A DNA stretch of 64,000 nt, from contig NC_088295.1 of the NCBI RefSeq assembly GCF_032854445.1, forward strand, positions 20,325,385 to 20,389,384, given 5' to 3'. Position numbers and translations under genes: made by a program. This stretch comes from Liolophura sinensis. Its lineage: Eukaryota > Mollusca > Polyplacophora > Chitonida > Chitonidae. Below, one piece after another: positions 12,584 through 25,800 of the stretch. The stretch's first letter is position 1. Every line of letters starts with the position of its first letter. The notes under the pieces are model-generated. The model saw nothing but the letters and a program-made list of their open reading frames with translations. It ran no database searches and was not told the DNA's origin.

Positions 12584-15500
12584 CTTATTGGTGATCCAGA
12601 GTATGAGTTTTTCCGTCATATTTCTATGATTCCTTCTCTCCTAGCTACCTTTTCTCCATCCATCAAAGCTTCTGCCATTTGTATTTGAGCTTAATGTGTT
12701 AACATTATTAAGAGGAAGGTCGGAATTCCCTTTACTTTACATTGAAATGCACCATTGAACAGTGGCATCCATATTGATTCTGCATTAAGGTCTGTTTTTC
12801 TTATCCAGATTAGAATTTGAAAACCTTTTGACCCAATTTCCATCAGTTATGGACAGTGCATATAGTAGATTAAATCAGATATTCAGCTTCAGGCCTAGTC
12901 ATTGTTTCACTTCTGGAATAGTATATATGCACTTGTGTACAGTTTATTTGTGAATTTTATATTATTGTATTATTAATTTAGTATTTTATATTTATATTTT
13001 GGATTATCTCCTGCAGTATATACCTCATTAGCATAGACAGCCAGTTGTGGTTTCAGCCCAAGCAGAAACTGGATTTTTTCACACAGGATGGGCATGTGCA
13101 TTATCTTCATTTAACAGCATGAAAAATAAGGGAAGCTTATTTCATCGGATTTCATTAAAAGAGCAAAATGTAGCTACTATGTTGAGCTGTTATAGGTTTG
13201 AATCATATTGTGCATGTAAGATGGTTTTGGGTTAAGGTGTCATCCACAGAGAAGTTACGGTTACCCTGTATATTATGATGCAGTTAAAACAGTTTTGTTA
13301 AATTTTATCATCGATTAAGATGTCAGTAGTAATTATTAATTGATGTTGATATGAATTAAATGAACCATATATGGATAAAACCAGTATATGTAGTTAAATT
13401 CAATACATTTTTACATGTTTTATACATATACAGTATGAACATGTGGATTATTTCATTAGCACAAGTTGACCTTATCAGTTTTCATTTTTTGTATTTTGTA
13501 GGAAGGAGGAGTATCAATATATTATTTGGAAAGTAACATCAGATATGTGTAAGAAGACTAAGAACATTGTTTACTCCAAATAAAATCCATAAACTTTCTT
13601 CTAGCAGAGAGGAACATCATATCCTAGACATTATTGAGCCTGTTTTTGTTGACTGATTTGGGACTGCTGATTTGAGTAGTGAGTGACCCTTGAAGGATGT
13701 GTTTGAGCATCCATGGTGGATTCCTCGTTTTGGGTTTGTTAAGATGCAAACTTCAATTTCTTCTTTTTATGTCTAGGAGACCACTGAACAGGCACGATGC
13801 AGTCAGATCCAATAGACTAATATTTTGTCGGATATTTACCATCCCTAGATTGTAGACTGGGATTATCGTTGGCTCTATCTGTCTAATGAAGGCTATGTTA
13901 GGTCGCCTGCCAGCGTTGAATGGGGCTGTCTCAGACAGAAGCCTTCTCCAGATCACCCCCTTACCTACACAAAGGAGAGACAGTCCTGGGGAAAGGGATA
14001 ATTTCTCCATCCATTCCACACCATTTTGTTTCTAGGAGATCGGTGTGATACCCTTGTCCTGGCATGGCTGAACAATCGCTTCTGCCAGTCCAAATATTTA
14101 AAGTAATTTCCAGGACATGAAGTGGCTGGGATGCTGACAAAGTGGAGAATGTTGGGTGAATTATTTTATGGCCCAGGAGGTTTTTGTCTGTGGAATGAGG
14201 ACCACTTGTGGAAGGTTTGCACCCACTTCCACGTTTGCACCGTTTGCTCAGATTCTGTGATCTGCCTTTTATTTGCAATCTCGTCTGATGGAACACTGAC
14301 AGTGTTTCTTGATTATATGTTTCATCACAGCTTTTTGGGCTGTAAAGGAAAACTTTAATTGCCAATTGTTGTAACTTTGTACTGAGATTTCAAAATTTGT
14401 ACCCTCTGGTTACAAATGGAACCCAAATCATGGCTATAAGTTTACGTATTGTCTATCAGGAGTTGTCATTTGCACAAATCATCCAAGTGGCATTTGTGAG
14501 ATTGAAAATTTGACATCAATTTCTTTTTAGTGCAACATGTAATCATTGACTGTCTCCAAGGAAATCTTCCAGTTCAAGTCAGAGATTTCTTTTGTGATAA
14601 ATCGTAAACAAGACTGAAAAAAAAGTGAAAAACAAATCATGTCAGAATTTATTTATTGTCACGATTTTAAAGAAGTAACCATTATAAAAAAGTTAAATTT
14701 ATATACCCCTTAAGGAAGAGTATTATAAAATGAAGTATATATAAAGTTTGGAATATTTTTCAACTTTTATCAGTTATATGGGAGTATTTTTAATGTGCAT
14801 ACAGAGAAATATTTGCATGAACATGTGTCACATATTTCTGTTAATTAATTAATGCTCAGATGCTGTTTTGGTGTTCAAGTGGTCCAGACTTGTGACCTTT
14901 ATTAAGCTGTTAATCTCCAGCCCTTACCTGAGTTATCAAGGTGTGTCATTGGTGTAATGGAGCTAATAATATTAGACCTGCCCGGGTAACTTATCCGCCT
15001 CAAGAGCTGCTTGGTTTGGAGGCTCAGTCCTTGATCCGTTCTAATTCCCTGGTCTTGTCCTGTGTGACAGGTAGAATGATTGAGGGACGTGTAATTAAGG
15101 GCTTTCCCTCTGCTTCCTCTATTACTTTAGTGAGTGTGTTGGGATTAGGCAGAGGGTAATAATGGGCAAGGGCTGCCCACCAATGCACTGCTACGTCGTC
15201 ACTCGTCCGCCTGATGGGAGTCTGCTCGGCACATGGTCGATACCTTGGGCCTCTCGTTGTTGGGGCATATGAATTGCCTGATCATTGACAGTTTATCAAT
15301 GGAATCACCTTGTGGCTCCCCACTGCCTCAGTCAGCTTTATTCGTGATGAGGACATCAGTCAGGCTTTATTACATTATTGAATGACATCGTTAATACAAC
15401 ACTACCTAACCTTCTGCACAAGTCAGTCTGTCTGTTGGCCAACTTTTGGTTTCATGACTTCAGAATGAAATGGTTATGTCAGTTTTAGGCCGTGTTAAAA

Positions 15501-16449
15501 TACATTTTATATCCAGGCATTCCCTGGTGTAACACAGGTTCATAAGCCTGGCATATACTGGTAAATGCAGACAGTCATATTGGGCTGCTGCAACAGGATT
15601 TTACTGCAGAGTTTCTCAAATATTTCATGTTTCCACGGTGCATATTTCGACATGCCTTAAGACATCTTTTTACTGCATTTTCTCACATCATCATTCAACT
15701 CGTACTACGATTCCTTACCAATATGCAGATGGCATCTAATCATGTTTTTCCAAACAGAGAGGAAAAAAAAGTGCCAATGTTCAAGTAATTGTTGCAGTTG
15801 CTTTGTCTTGCCATCAGCATGTTCATTTAACCAGATTTATGCCAGCTTGTATGTACAATCTTCTCTAGTCATACCAGTTTACTACATATTGATATGTTCT
15901 TCATATTGTAAGGCTTTTTTCAGGGACATTTAGAAGTGCGAACAAACCAAAAACACAAGGAATTATATGGATTATACTCGCCATCATTTAAAGAAGTGTG
16001 TCATCCATATGTTTCCATGTATTCTGGAAGTCTGTGACATTTGACAAGATTTCTCTTGTTCAGCTCTGTTTTAAGTGCTTTTAAATCTGTAAGACCAGTG
16101 AATGATAGGGATTATAGAGCAATCAGTTACAGGAAATAAACCCGCTGTGCAGACCTGTAGATTGACAAAAAATTTCAGTGGATATTCTGATTACATGAGT
16201 ACCCGCATCTCTTGCATCATTAGCTCATGAATTTGTCCAGATTCAATTTCTTGCTGCCATTTAACTGCCGTGAAACTGCTCGCTGTATTGCCTTTGGATA
16301 AAGGAGAGACGGGAGAGGTGGTGTCATTTTGCTTATGTGGGAGCTGCTAATGGTTGCTGTCATGATGGATAAGAAATTTCACAGATTATATTATAGATGT
16401 AGTCAAACATGAGGATGACAAGTAGGCTAAAATGTGTGTGGCGGAATTA

Positions 16450-19400
16450 AAAATGAGTTTGAGCTCCCGGGAGTGACTGAGGAAAGTGTAGCTGAGTGAA
16501 ATATGTGTTGGGGTTCCTCGGAATGACTGAGGAAAATGTGGCTGAATAAAAGATTTGGGTTCCTGGGAATAAATGAGGAAAGTGTAGCTGAATGAAAGAT
16601 GCATTTGGGTTCCTTGAAAAGGCTAAGGAAAGTGTAACTGAATGAAAATAGTATTTAGTTTCTTGTGAAAGACTGAGGTAAACTGAGCTGAATGAAAAAT
16701 ATACATGTATTTGGGTTATTGGAAATGACAGAGGAGAATGTAGCTGCTTGAAAGATGCATTTGGGTTCCTGGAAATGACAGGAAAATATAGCTGAATGAA
16801 AGATGTATTTATGTTATTGGGAATGACACAGGAAAGCATAGCTGAATGAAAGATGTATTTGCATTCCTGGAAAGGACAGGACAATATAGCTGAATGATAG
16901 ATGTATTTATGTTATTGGGAATGGCACAGGAAAGCCTAGCTGAATAAAAAATGTATTTGTGTTATTGGGAATGACACAGGAAAGCATAGCTGAATGAAAG
17001 ATGTATTTGCTTTCCTGGAAAGGACAGGAAAATATAGCTGAATGAAAAATGTATTTGTGTTCTTGGGAATGACACAGGAAAGCATAGCTGAATGAAAGAT
17101 GTATTTGCATTCCTGGAAAGGACAGGACAATATAGCTGAATGATAGATGTATTTATGTTATTGGGAATGGCACAGGAAAGCATGGCTGAATGAAAAATGT
17201 ATTTGTGTTATTGGAAATGACACAGGAAAGCATGGCTGAATGAAAGATGTATTTGTGTTATTGGGAATGACACAGGAAAGCATGGCTGAATGAAAGATGT
17301 ATTTGTGTTATTGGGAATGACACAGGAAAGCATGGCTGAATGAAAGACGTATTTGTGTTATTGGGAATGTCAGGAAAATATAGCTGCATGAAAGGTGTAT
17401 TTGTGTTATTGGGAATGAGACAGGAAAGCATAGCTGAGTGATAGATGCATTTGTGTTCCTGGAAATGACAGGAAAATATAGCTGAATGAAAAATGTATTT
17501 ATGTGATTGGGAATGACACAGGAATGCATAGGTGAACGAAAACTCCATTTGTGTTATTGGGAATGACACAGGAAAGCATAGCTGTATGAAAGATGTATTT
17601 GTGTTATTGGGAATGACGCAGGAAAACATAGCTGAATTAAAGATGTATTTGTGTTCCTGGGAATACCAGGAAAATATAGCTGAATGAAAGGTGTATTTAT
17701 GTGATTGGGAATGACACAGGAATGCATAGCTGAACGAAAAATGCATTTGTGTTATTGGGAATGACACAGGAAAGCATGGCTGAATGAAAGATGTATTTGT
17801 GTTATTTGGAATGACGCAGGAAAGCATAGCTGAATGAAAGATGTATTTGTGTTCTTTGAATACCAGGAAAATATAGCTGAATGAAAAATGTATTTGTGTT
17901 ATTGGGAATGACACAGGAAAGCATAGCTGAATGAAAGATGTATTTGTGTTATTAGGAATAACACAGGAAAGCATAGCTACATGAAAGATGTATTTGTATT
18001 ATTGGGAATGACACAGGATAGCATAGCTGAATGAAAGACATATTTGTGTTATTAGGAATGACACAGGAAAGCATAGCTGAATGAAAGGTGTATTTGTGTT
18101 CCTGGAAATGACAGGAAAATATAGCTGAAGGAAAAATGTATTTGTGTTATTGGGAATGACACAGGAAAGCATAACTAAAGGAAAAATGTATTTGCATTCC
18201 TGGAAATGACAGGAAAATATAGTTGAATGAAAGGTGTATTTATGTTATTGGGAATGACACAGGAAAGCATAGCTGAACGAAAAATGCATTTGTGTTATTG
18301 GGAATGACACAGGAAAGCATAGCTGAATGAAAGATGTATTTGTGTTCCTGGGAATACCAGAAAAATATAGCTGAATGTAAGGTGTATTTGTGTAGTATTT
18401 AGTTTCTTGTGAAAGACTGAGGTAAACTGAGCTGAATGAAAAATATACATGTATTTGGGTTATTGGAAATGACGGAGGAAAGCATAGCTGAACGAAAAAT
18501 GCATTTGTGTTATTGGGAATGACACAGGAAAGCATAGCTACATGAAAGATGTATTGGTATTATTGGGAATGACACAGGATAGCATAGCTGAACGAAAGAC
18601 ATATTTGTGTTATTGGGAATGACACAGGAAAGCATGGCTGAATGAAAGATGTATTTGCTTTCCTGGAAATGACAGGAAAATATAGCTGAATGAAAAATGT
18701 ATTTGTGTTATTGGGAATGACACAGGAGAGCATAGCTGAATGAAAGATGTATTTGCGTTCCTGGAAAGGACAGGAAAATATAACTGGATGATAGATGTAT
18801 TTATATTATTGGGAATGGCACAGGAAAGCATGGCTAAATGAAAAATGTATTTGTGTTATTGGGAATGACACAGGAAAGCATAGCTGAATGAAAATTCTAT
18901 TTGTGTTATTGGGAATGACATAGGAAAGCATAGCTGAATGAAAATTCTATTTGTGTTATTGGGAATGCAAGGAAAATATAGCTGAATAAATGGTGTATTT
19001 GTGTTATTGGGAATGACACAGGAAAGCATAGCTGTATGAAAGATGTATTTGTGTTCCTGGAAATGACAGGAAAATATAGCTGAATGAAAGGTGTACTTAT
19101 GTTATTGGGAATGACACAGGAAAGCATAGCTGAATGAAAGATGTATTTGCGTTGTTGGGAATGACACAGGAAAGCATCGCTGCATGAAAGATGTATTTGT
19201 GTTGTTGGGAATAACACAGGAAAGCATCGCTGCATGAAAACTGTAATTCTGTTATTGGGAATGACACAGAAGAGCATAGCTGAATGAAAGATGTATTTGT
19301 GTTCCTGGGAATGCCAGGAAAATATAGCTGAATGAAAGGTGTATTTGTGTTATTGGGAATGACACAGGAAGCATAGCTGAATGAAAGATGTATTTGTGCT

Positions 19401-20899
19401 ATTGGAAATGACAGGAAAATATAGCTGAATGAAATTTGTATTATTGGGAATGACACAGGAAAGCATAGCTGAATGAAAGATGCATTTGTGTTATTAGGAA
19501 TGACACAGGAAAGCATAGGTGAATGAAAGATGTATTTATGTTATTGGGAATGACACAGAAAAGCATGGCTGATTGAAAAATGCATTTGTGTTATTGGGAA
19601 CGACGCCGGAAAGGATGGCTGAATGAAAGATGTATTTGTGTTATTGGGAATGACACAGGAAAGCATAGCTGCATGAAAAATGTCTTTGTGTTATTGGGAA
19701 TGACACAGGAAAGCATAGCTGAATGAAAATTCTATTTGTGTTATTGGGAATGACACAGGAAAGCATAGCTGAATGAAAATTCTATTTGTGTTATTGGGAA
19801 TGCAAGGAAAATATAGCTGAATAAATGGTGTATTTGTGTTATTGGGAATGACACAGGAAAGCATAGCTGTATGAAAGATGTATTTGTGTTCCTGGAAATG
19901 ACAGGAAAATATAGCTGAATGAAAGGTGTACTTATGTTATTGGGAATGACACAGGAAAGCATAGCTGAATGAAAGATGTATTTGCGTTGTTGGGAATGAC
20001 ACAGGAAAGCATCGCTGCATGAAAGATGTATTTGTGTTGTTGGGAATAACACAGGAAAGCATCGCTGCATGAAAACTGTATTTCTGTTATTGGGAATGAC
20101 ACAGGAGAGCATAGCTGAGTGAAAGATGTATTTGTGTTCCTGGGAATGCCAGGAAAATATAGCTGAATGAAAGGTGTATTTGTGTTATTGGGAATGACAC
20201 AGGAAGCATAGCTGAATGAAAGATGTATTTGTGCTATTGGAAATGACAGGAAAATATAGCTGAATGAAATTTGTATTATTGGAAATGACACAGGAAAGCA
20301 TAGCTGAATGAAAGATGCATTTGTGTTATTAGGAATGACACAGGAAAGCATAGGTGAATGAAAGATGTATTTATGTTATTGGGAATGACACAGAAAAGCA
20401 TGGCTGATTGAAAAATGCATTTGTGTTATTGGGAATGACACCGGAAAGGATGGCTGAATGAAAGATGTATTTGTGTTATTGGGAATGACACAGGAAAGCA
20501 TAGCTGCATGAAAAATGTCTTTGTGTTATTGGGAATGACACAGGAAAGCATAGCTGAATGAAATTTGTGTTGTTCGGGATGACACAGGAAAGCATGGCTG
20601 AATGAAAGATGTATTTGTGTTATTGGGAATGACACAGGAAAGCATAGCTGAATGAAATTTGTGTTGTTAGGAATGACACAGGAAAGCATGGCTGAATGAA
20701 AGATGTATTTGTGTTATTGGGAATGACTGAAGAAAGTATAGCTGAATGAAAAATATACATGGTTGTGGGTTATTAGGAATGGCTGAGGAGAGTGTAGCTT
20801 AATGAAATGTGTATGTGAGTTTCTGGGAATGATTGAGGAAATTGTGCCAGATTGAAAGGTATAAGTGGGTTCCTGGTGATGACTAAGGAAAGTGTGGCA
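16450..20899. repeat. 4.4-kb minisatellite of 48/50-bp units with higher-order structure
   Basis: About 90 head-to-tail copies of a unit reading approximately AGGAAAGCATAGCTGAATGA followed by AAGATGTATTTGTG and TTATTGGGAATGACAC (50 bp). A second unit type of 48 bp has TTCCTGGAAATGACAGGAAAATATAG in place of the last part. Units at both edges (16,450-16,760 and 20,720-20,899) are the most diverged and carry GACTGAGGAAAGTGTAG; the centre is more homogeneous, as expected from unequal exchange. An 835-bp block at about 18,880-19,714 is repeated almost exactly at 19,715-20,549. An 87-bp block from the left edge (16,649-16,735) recurs inside the array at 18,393-18,479. Minus-strand frames stay open across many units only because the repeat lacks stops on that strand. 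Confidence 0.95.
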
Positions 20900-22808
20900 A
20901 GGTAACTTATTTATTTCAGTATATGGTAATTGTTTTATGACACAGTCAAGACTAGTTCACATTTATGATGACGGTGAAGGTTGGGTGACAGAACTGAGCA
21001 GAGCCTGGAGGAAATCACTGCACTTTGTGAGATACTGTCTTTCAATCAGCAACTGAGCCAGACGGAGTTGGATTGAACATGCATCCCTAATGGTTAAGAG
21101 TTATTAATTGGTCTGAACTGAAGCGGTCTAGACTCTTTGGAAACTTTCAGCCTCAGACAATTGAATGATCATACTTATGATCACATAATGGTGATGTGGG
21201 TCACAGTAGAAAACTCCACCCTTGCAACAGAAGGGATTAAGGTCCATCACCACCAATTATTTTAAAAATAAGGCTTAAATTTACATGACGTCTTGAAGCT
21301 GTGTGCAGGACAAACATTCCATCACATGAATAGCCGACAGTCATTAGTCATGGAATTCTGTGCCAGACTCTGCCCTTTGTTGGCACCCTTAGTCTAATGA
21401 AGTAAAGTTTTGTAGGAGCTATGTTTACCAGATCAATAGCTGTAAGTTCTGCACATAAGCTGGGCACTTTCTACAGGTGAGTAAAGCAGAATTAACTTGT
21501 CCTCTGCCACCTGGCCTGGCAAAAACATATAGACAGCGGAGAGTCTGTCAACACAGGCCAGACTGTAGTGTGTACTTTACAACTGGGAAATGAGCTTCTA
21601 AAACCCTTAAAGAGGGCAAAATGTCAATATTTGCACCAACCACATCTAATAATTGCAACTGTCTATACCACATTAATTTCAGCCTCACATCTACATCTGT
21701 TGTTGTGTCAAGGCAGGTATATTTACACAGCATACCCCTTGACCTGCAGCAATACACAAATATGAATGGTCATTCCGAGGCTGTTTGATGAGAACAATTT
21801 CTTTACCTTTCTTGTCTCTTGTTCTTCTACCTGCCTAATCCAAAATGTGTTTTGTCATCTCTTTGTTGTGGTAAAGCTTAAGATAGAAACTTGGCCCAGT
21901 TGACAAAAATTTGACCTGGTTGATGCACCAATAAATCTAATGTTGTTAAACCAAACTACATGTATAGAGTGCATATATTTATCTTTTGGAATTTTGAAGT
22001 CTTGAAAAGAGGAAAGGAATCAATTCATTGTGTGTGGTGAAAAATAATGGTTCCATAAATATGTCTTGCTAGTTTTTGCTGCTAAATTGGACTAAACATT
22101 CATTTCCATGTTTTTTTTAGTTTTTTGCTTGATGCCAAAGGGGATCACAATTACACATAATTTTGTCGCCCATTCTTTTATCCAAAAGGGATCAAACACA
22201 AAAGAATGTAGTAAAATTATTTACATGTAATTTTGTAGTTCGTTTCGGTTTAATTCAGATGGCATCAAACATACAAAAGTGTAAATAAGGCAAGTAAGAT
22301 GGATTTAGCTGATAGAAAACATCATTAATTATTGCCTGTATATAGACACATTTTTGTCACGGTGGCTTACTTGTCAGCTTTAATGTTATTGTGTATTACC
22401 ACTGTATTAAAGGAATCAAAGACGCTGTGAACCATGGTGTAAATGACAACATTTCCTTCTTATCAGGATTAACGAATGTTGGGTAACTCTGAAAGGTTGT
22501 TTACTTTTTATATCTTCCAGGTTTTCTTTGTAATTTACATCCTTTTTGTACATTGTACAGCAGCAGGGTAATGGTTCCAAACAGGGAACTACAATACAGA
22601 TGTTTTTGTCCAGTATTTTCATTGATAGTTTCAGGGCCTTCAGGAGACAAATGGTCTGCAGACCTATTGGCAGGTCTCATCTTATGTCCATTCACAGACC
22701 ATAGGGCAAAGGCTAATTTATGGTTATTGACGGATTAAGTGCTGATCTGTCTTTGAGAAAGGAATGAGTTACTTAGCCCTTACATCTCTTGTTTATGTCT
22801 CTTTACAG
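20900..22808. other. Non-coding stretch between minisatellite and first UTP6 exon
   Basis: No gene, repeat or RNA was recognised. The stretch ends in a good 3' splice site, with a pyrimidine-rich tract and CTTTACAG at 22,801-22,808. Confidence 0.6.
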
Positions 22809-25800
22809 AGGCCATGTGGACGGCATACCTGAGGGTCTGTCTGGAGAGGATTGGGGAGACATCCCCTAAACTGGTCCAGGAGAGGGTAAGTGTGGGTCAT
22901 TTGTGGGTGGTGAATGGTGAGCTGGGTAGAGGCGGGTAGTGGACAAATCTGCCCCAGGCTATTACCACTTAAACTACCTTATAGATAAGATCAATTGATG
23001 TTGATTTATACCTGGGGTGATTTAACTACAGCCTCGCCACCCTGCGGCTGACCAAGCCACAGGAGGAGAGCTTAATAAAGTAGAATGCCTAAGTGGCCCG
23101 ACCTGTCATTACCATTACCTAGAGCTAGGGTCCTGTCTAATCCCAGCAATAAAATATAGTCTTGCCAGGTAATCAAAACACGAAACATGTAAATAGAATG
23201 CTAATTTTCTCCAAATATCTCAGCTGATATTTTTAGTATTGCAGATAAACTATGGTACTGTCTTGTTGGATCTGTTACAGTTGATCAAGCAAAATCAGAA
23301 TTGCATTATACCCATGTATATGGTGTAGTGTACTTGAAGACTCAGGTGAATGCATGAATCTCATGTGCAGATATTGGAGGATTAATGACTAACCGAGTAT
23401 AATTATGTAAATAATAAATGTTGTATCAGTTTGATGAAAATGGGACAGATGTGGTGTATGCAAGTCTGTGTTAAAATATTCTGGTTTGGGTCAGTGTCAG
23501 TTATCAAGTTTACGATTGGCAATCATTCGCTTCACTATTTCATTTTTGTCTTGGCACGGGACAATACATTGGTGGTTTCCAGGTGATTTGCTGGCTGGGT
23601 GATTAATTCACTTTCTGCTGGGTGGCTATTGATTATATATCATACATTTAGGCAGTCTGTTGTGTTCCATTGTGCAGGGCATCTGCACTGAGTTAGGGTA
23701 GGTAACAATAGCAGGCCTATTGCAGGTGCTGAAGTGCCCAGCAGTAAACCACACTGGCACAGTATCAAAGGGGAGCTGTTTGTTGTTGGGGAATAATACG
23801 ATCAGACCTTTGTCACCTCTTCTATTATCCGGATTAGATGAGGTGGATGATTTGGTGAGATTGTTGTCGTGATAAGGCAGGTAGGGGTGAGGTATGTGGT
23901 GGAGTGGTAGTGACCACAGGTGAGTTTCACCAAATCACACGCCACATTACCCCCGGGCTCCACTCTGCCTAGTGCACACCACCCCAGTGCACACCACCCC
24001 AGGTGAGGCCATTACCATAACCATCCAACTGGAGACAGTCGCAAGCAGTGGTCATTTGTGACAGCAGAGTGGACAACAGGTCAGGCTATGAATTACACAG
24101 ACAGTTCACTGAGTGGCCAGTCACCAAACGCCTCCCCACCCTATCCCTTTCCCACTTGTATCATTGGACAGCGGTCAGCTGCTGAGTTATTACCCATCAA
24201 TATTACCACAAAACAATGGCCATCTAGTGCCATGTCAGCCCTGGACATGTCTTCCTCAGATCAGGCAATTTATGGCCATTTTCTGACCATTGTGATAAGG
24301 ATATTGGCTTGAGGTGGTCATAAGCCAAGCTAAACCATTTAGGATTAACCTCCTGCAACAGTATCCAGAAATAATTCATCATTGGAAATTGGAAGAATGT
24401 CGATCAGGAGCACAGGATGTGCCCTATGTATATTTCATAGTTTATAGATAAAAGCTTGGACCTGACATTGTGATTAGAAAAGCAATTTTCTCAAAGAGAT
24501 GACTACATTAAAAATAAACAGAATATTGGATAATCCACTCAAATTGTGGATTTGGACATACTTTTCACTATTTGTGTACAAATTCACAAACATGTCACAA
24601 TAGTAATTATGTGTTAGCACATATTACATAAAATCATTGTGAAAAGGATGCAATAAGGCTTTTGTGAAGCCAGCCAGAGGCACAGTGGTCAATAAGCAGG
24701 CAGGATTGTCTGTAGTGGTTCTGTTGTTCAGACAAAGGGAGACAGGGTAGCGGGTTATTAAAGCTGATTAGATCAGACTAGTCTACATAGCAGCTGTTGT
24801 CTGCCATCCCGATGCCGTACTGTACTATGAGGGGTCATTATGGTAACATACTGTTCAATAAATGCTACAGTTAGGAATCTGTGTTCTGCTGACTATACTA
24901 AGTATACATACATATACATGAACACACAGACTCTAGGACTCCAGTGGCCCCAATCAGGCTTTAGAGCTTATCAGTCATTATAAACTTATATTACTTTGAT
25001 TATGTAATGTGGAAAAAACTATTGTCAGTGTACATAAGTTAGGTTTTATACATTTGTGAAATAACAAGATGACATAACCAGATCACAGAAAGCTTCATTG
25101 TAGTAAGATATGTTGTGTTTCTTTTGATGTCACTTAAATCACATAATAATATACTTAGTATTATGACGGGCTCATTGATATTTCCTGTATTTGAAGTTGG
25201 CCTTTCTCATCCGACCAGACTTTTTTTGGTGTGGCTTTGTGACAGTAAGCTTAATATTCTCATTGTAGCCACCATTATCATGATCTGAGTAAGATTTTAC
25301 AAGTGTTCTAGAGCAATAAGGTTTATGTAGGAATGCAGGTGTGGGGCTATACATAGGTCAGAGTATCAATAAAAATTAATTATTTTCTGTGGTAGAGCGA
25401 AATACAATGTTTTATTGTGGGCACATACGTGTTGTGATGTACCACAGGAAAGAACAAAACAAGTTTCCCCATTGTTCTTATGGCATCTTGATACTTGTGT
25501 GTGTTGGGGGAGTGGGGTACCATTATAAGTACGTTACTGCTGATTTTATTCAGGAGAACATGGCTTTGCAGCAGTCAATTTGGATGAGAGTAATTTAATT
25601 CAGATTTTGGGTGTATTGAATCAGGCTGTGACAACATAATATTTCACATCATTTTATCACTGTGAAATTTGCCTTTACTGTTGCATGGTGTGACAGATGA
25701 AGTAACATCTTCATGTAACATCTATACTTCCATCTCATAATCATGCAGCTTTTTGAAAATGCAGAAAGGTCAGATTGAAAAATGGTTCCACAGGTTTGTA

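Larger units (their letters stand above)
1..16449. other. Non-coding stretch, probably UTP6 intron or upstream sequence
   Basis: No exon could be supported here on either strand; open frames are short and lack recognisable domains. Because the first UTP6 exon in the window (22,809) starts in the middle of a codon, the roughly 310 N-terminal residues of that protein must be encoded to the left. This region is therefore most likely one very long intron, with the missing exons outside the window. Contents that can be named: a TG microsatellite near 7,388-7,437, a C-rich run at 11,640-11,668, a SINE copy at 12,443-12,583, and several GC-balanced, homeodomain-site-rich blocks discussed under findings. 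Missed short exons cannot be excluded. Confidence 0.6.

Noticed and set aside
16386-20689. About a dozen overlapping minus-strand ORFs of 60-240 residues
   Set aside because: All are readings of the 48/50-bp minisatellite; the same peptide recurs in all frames and no splice or domain evidence exists.
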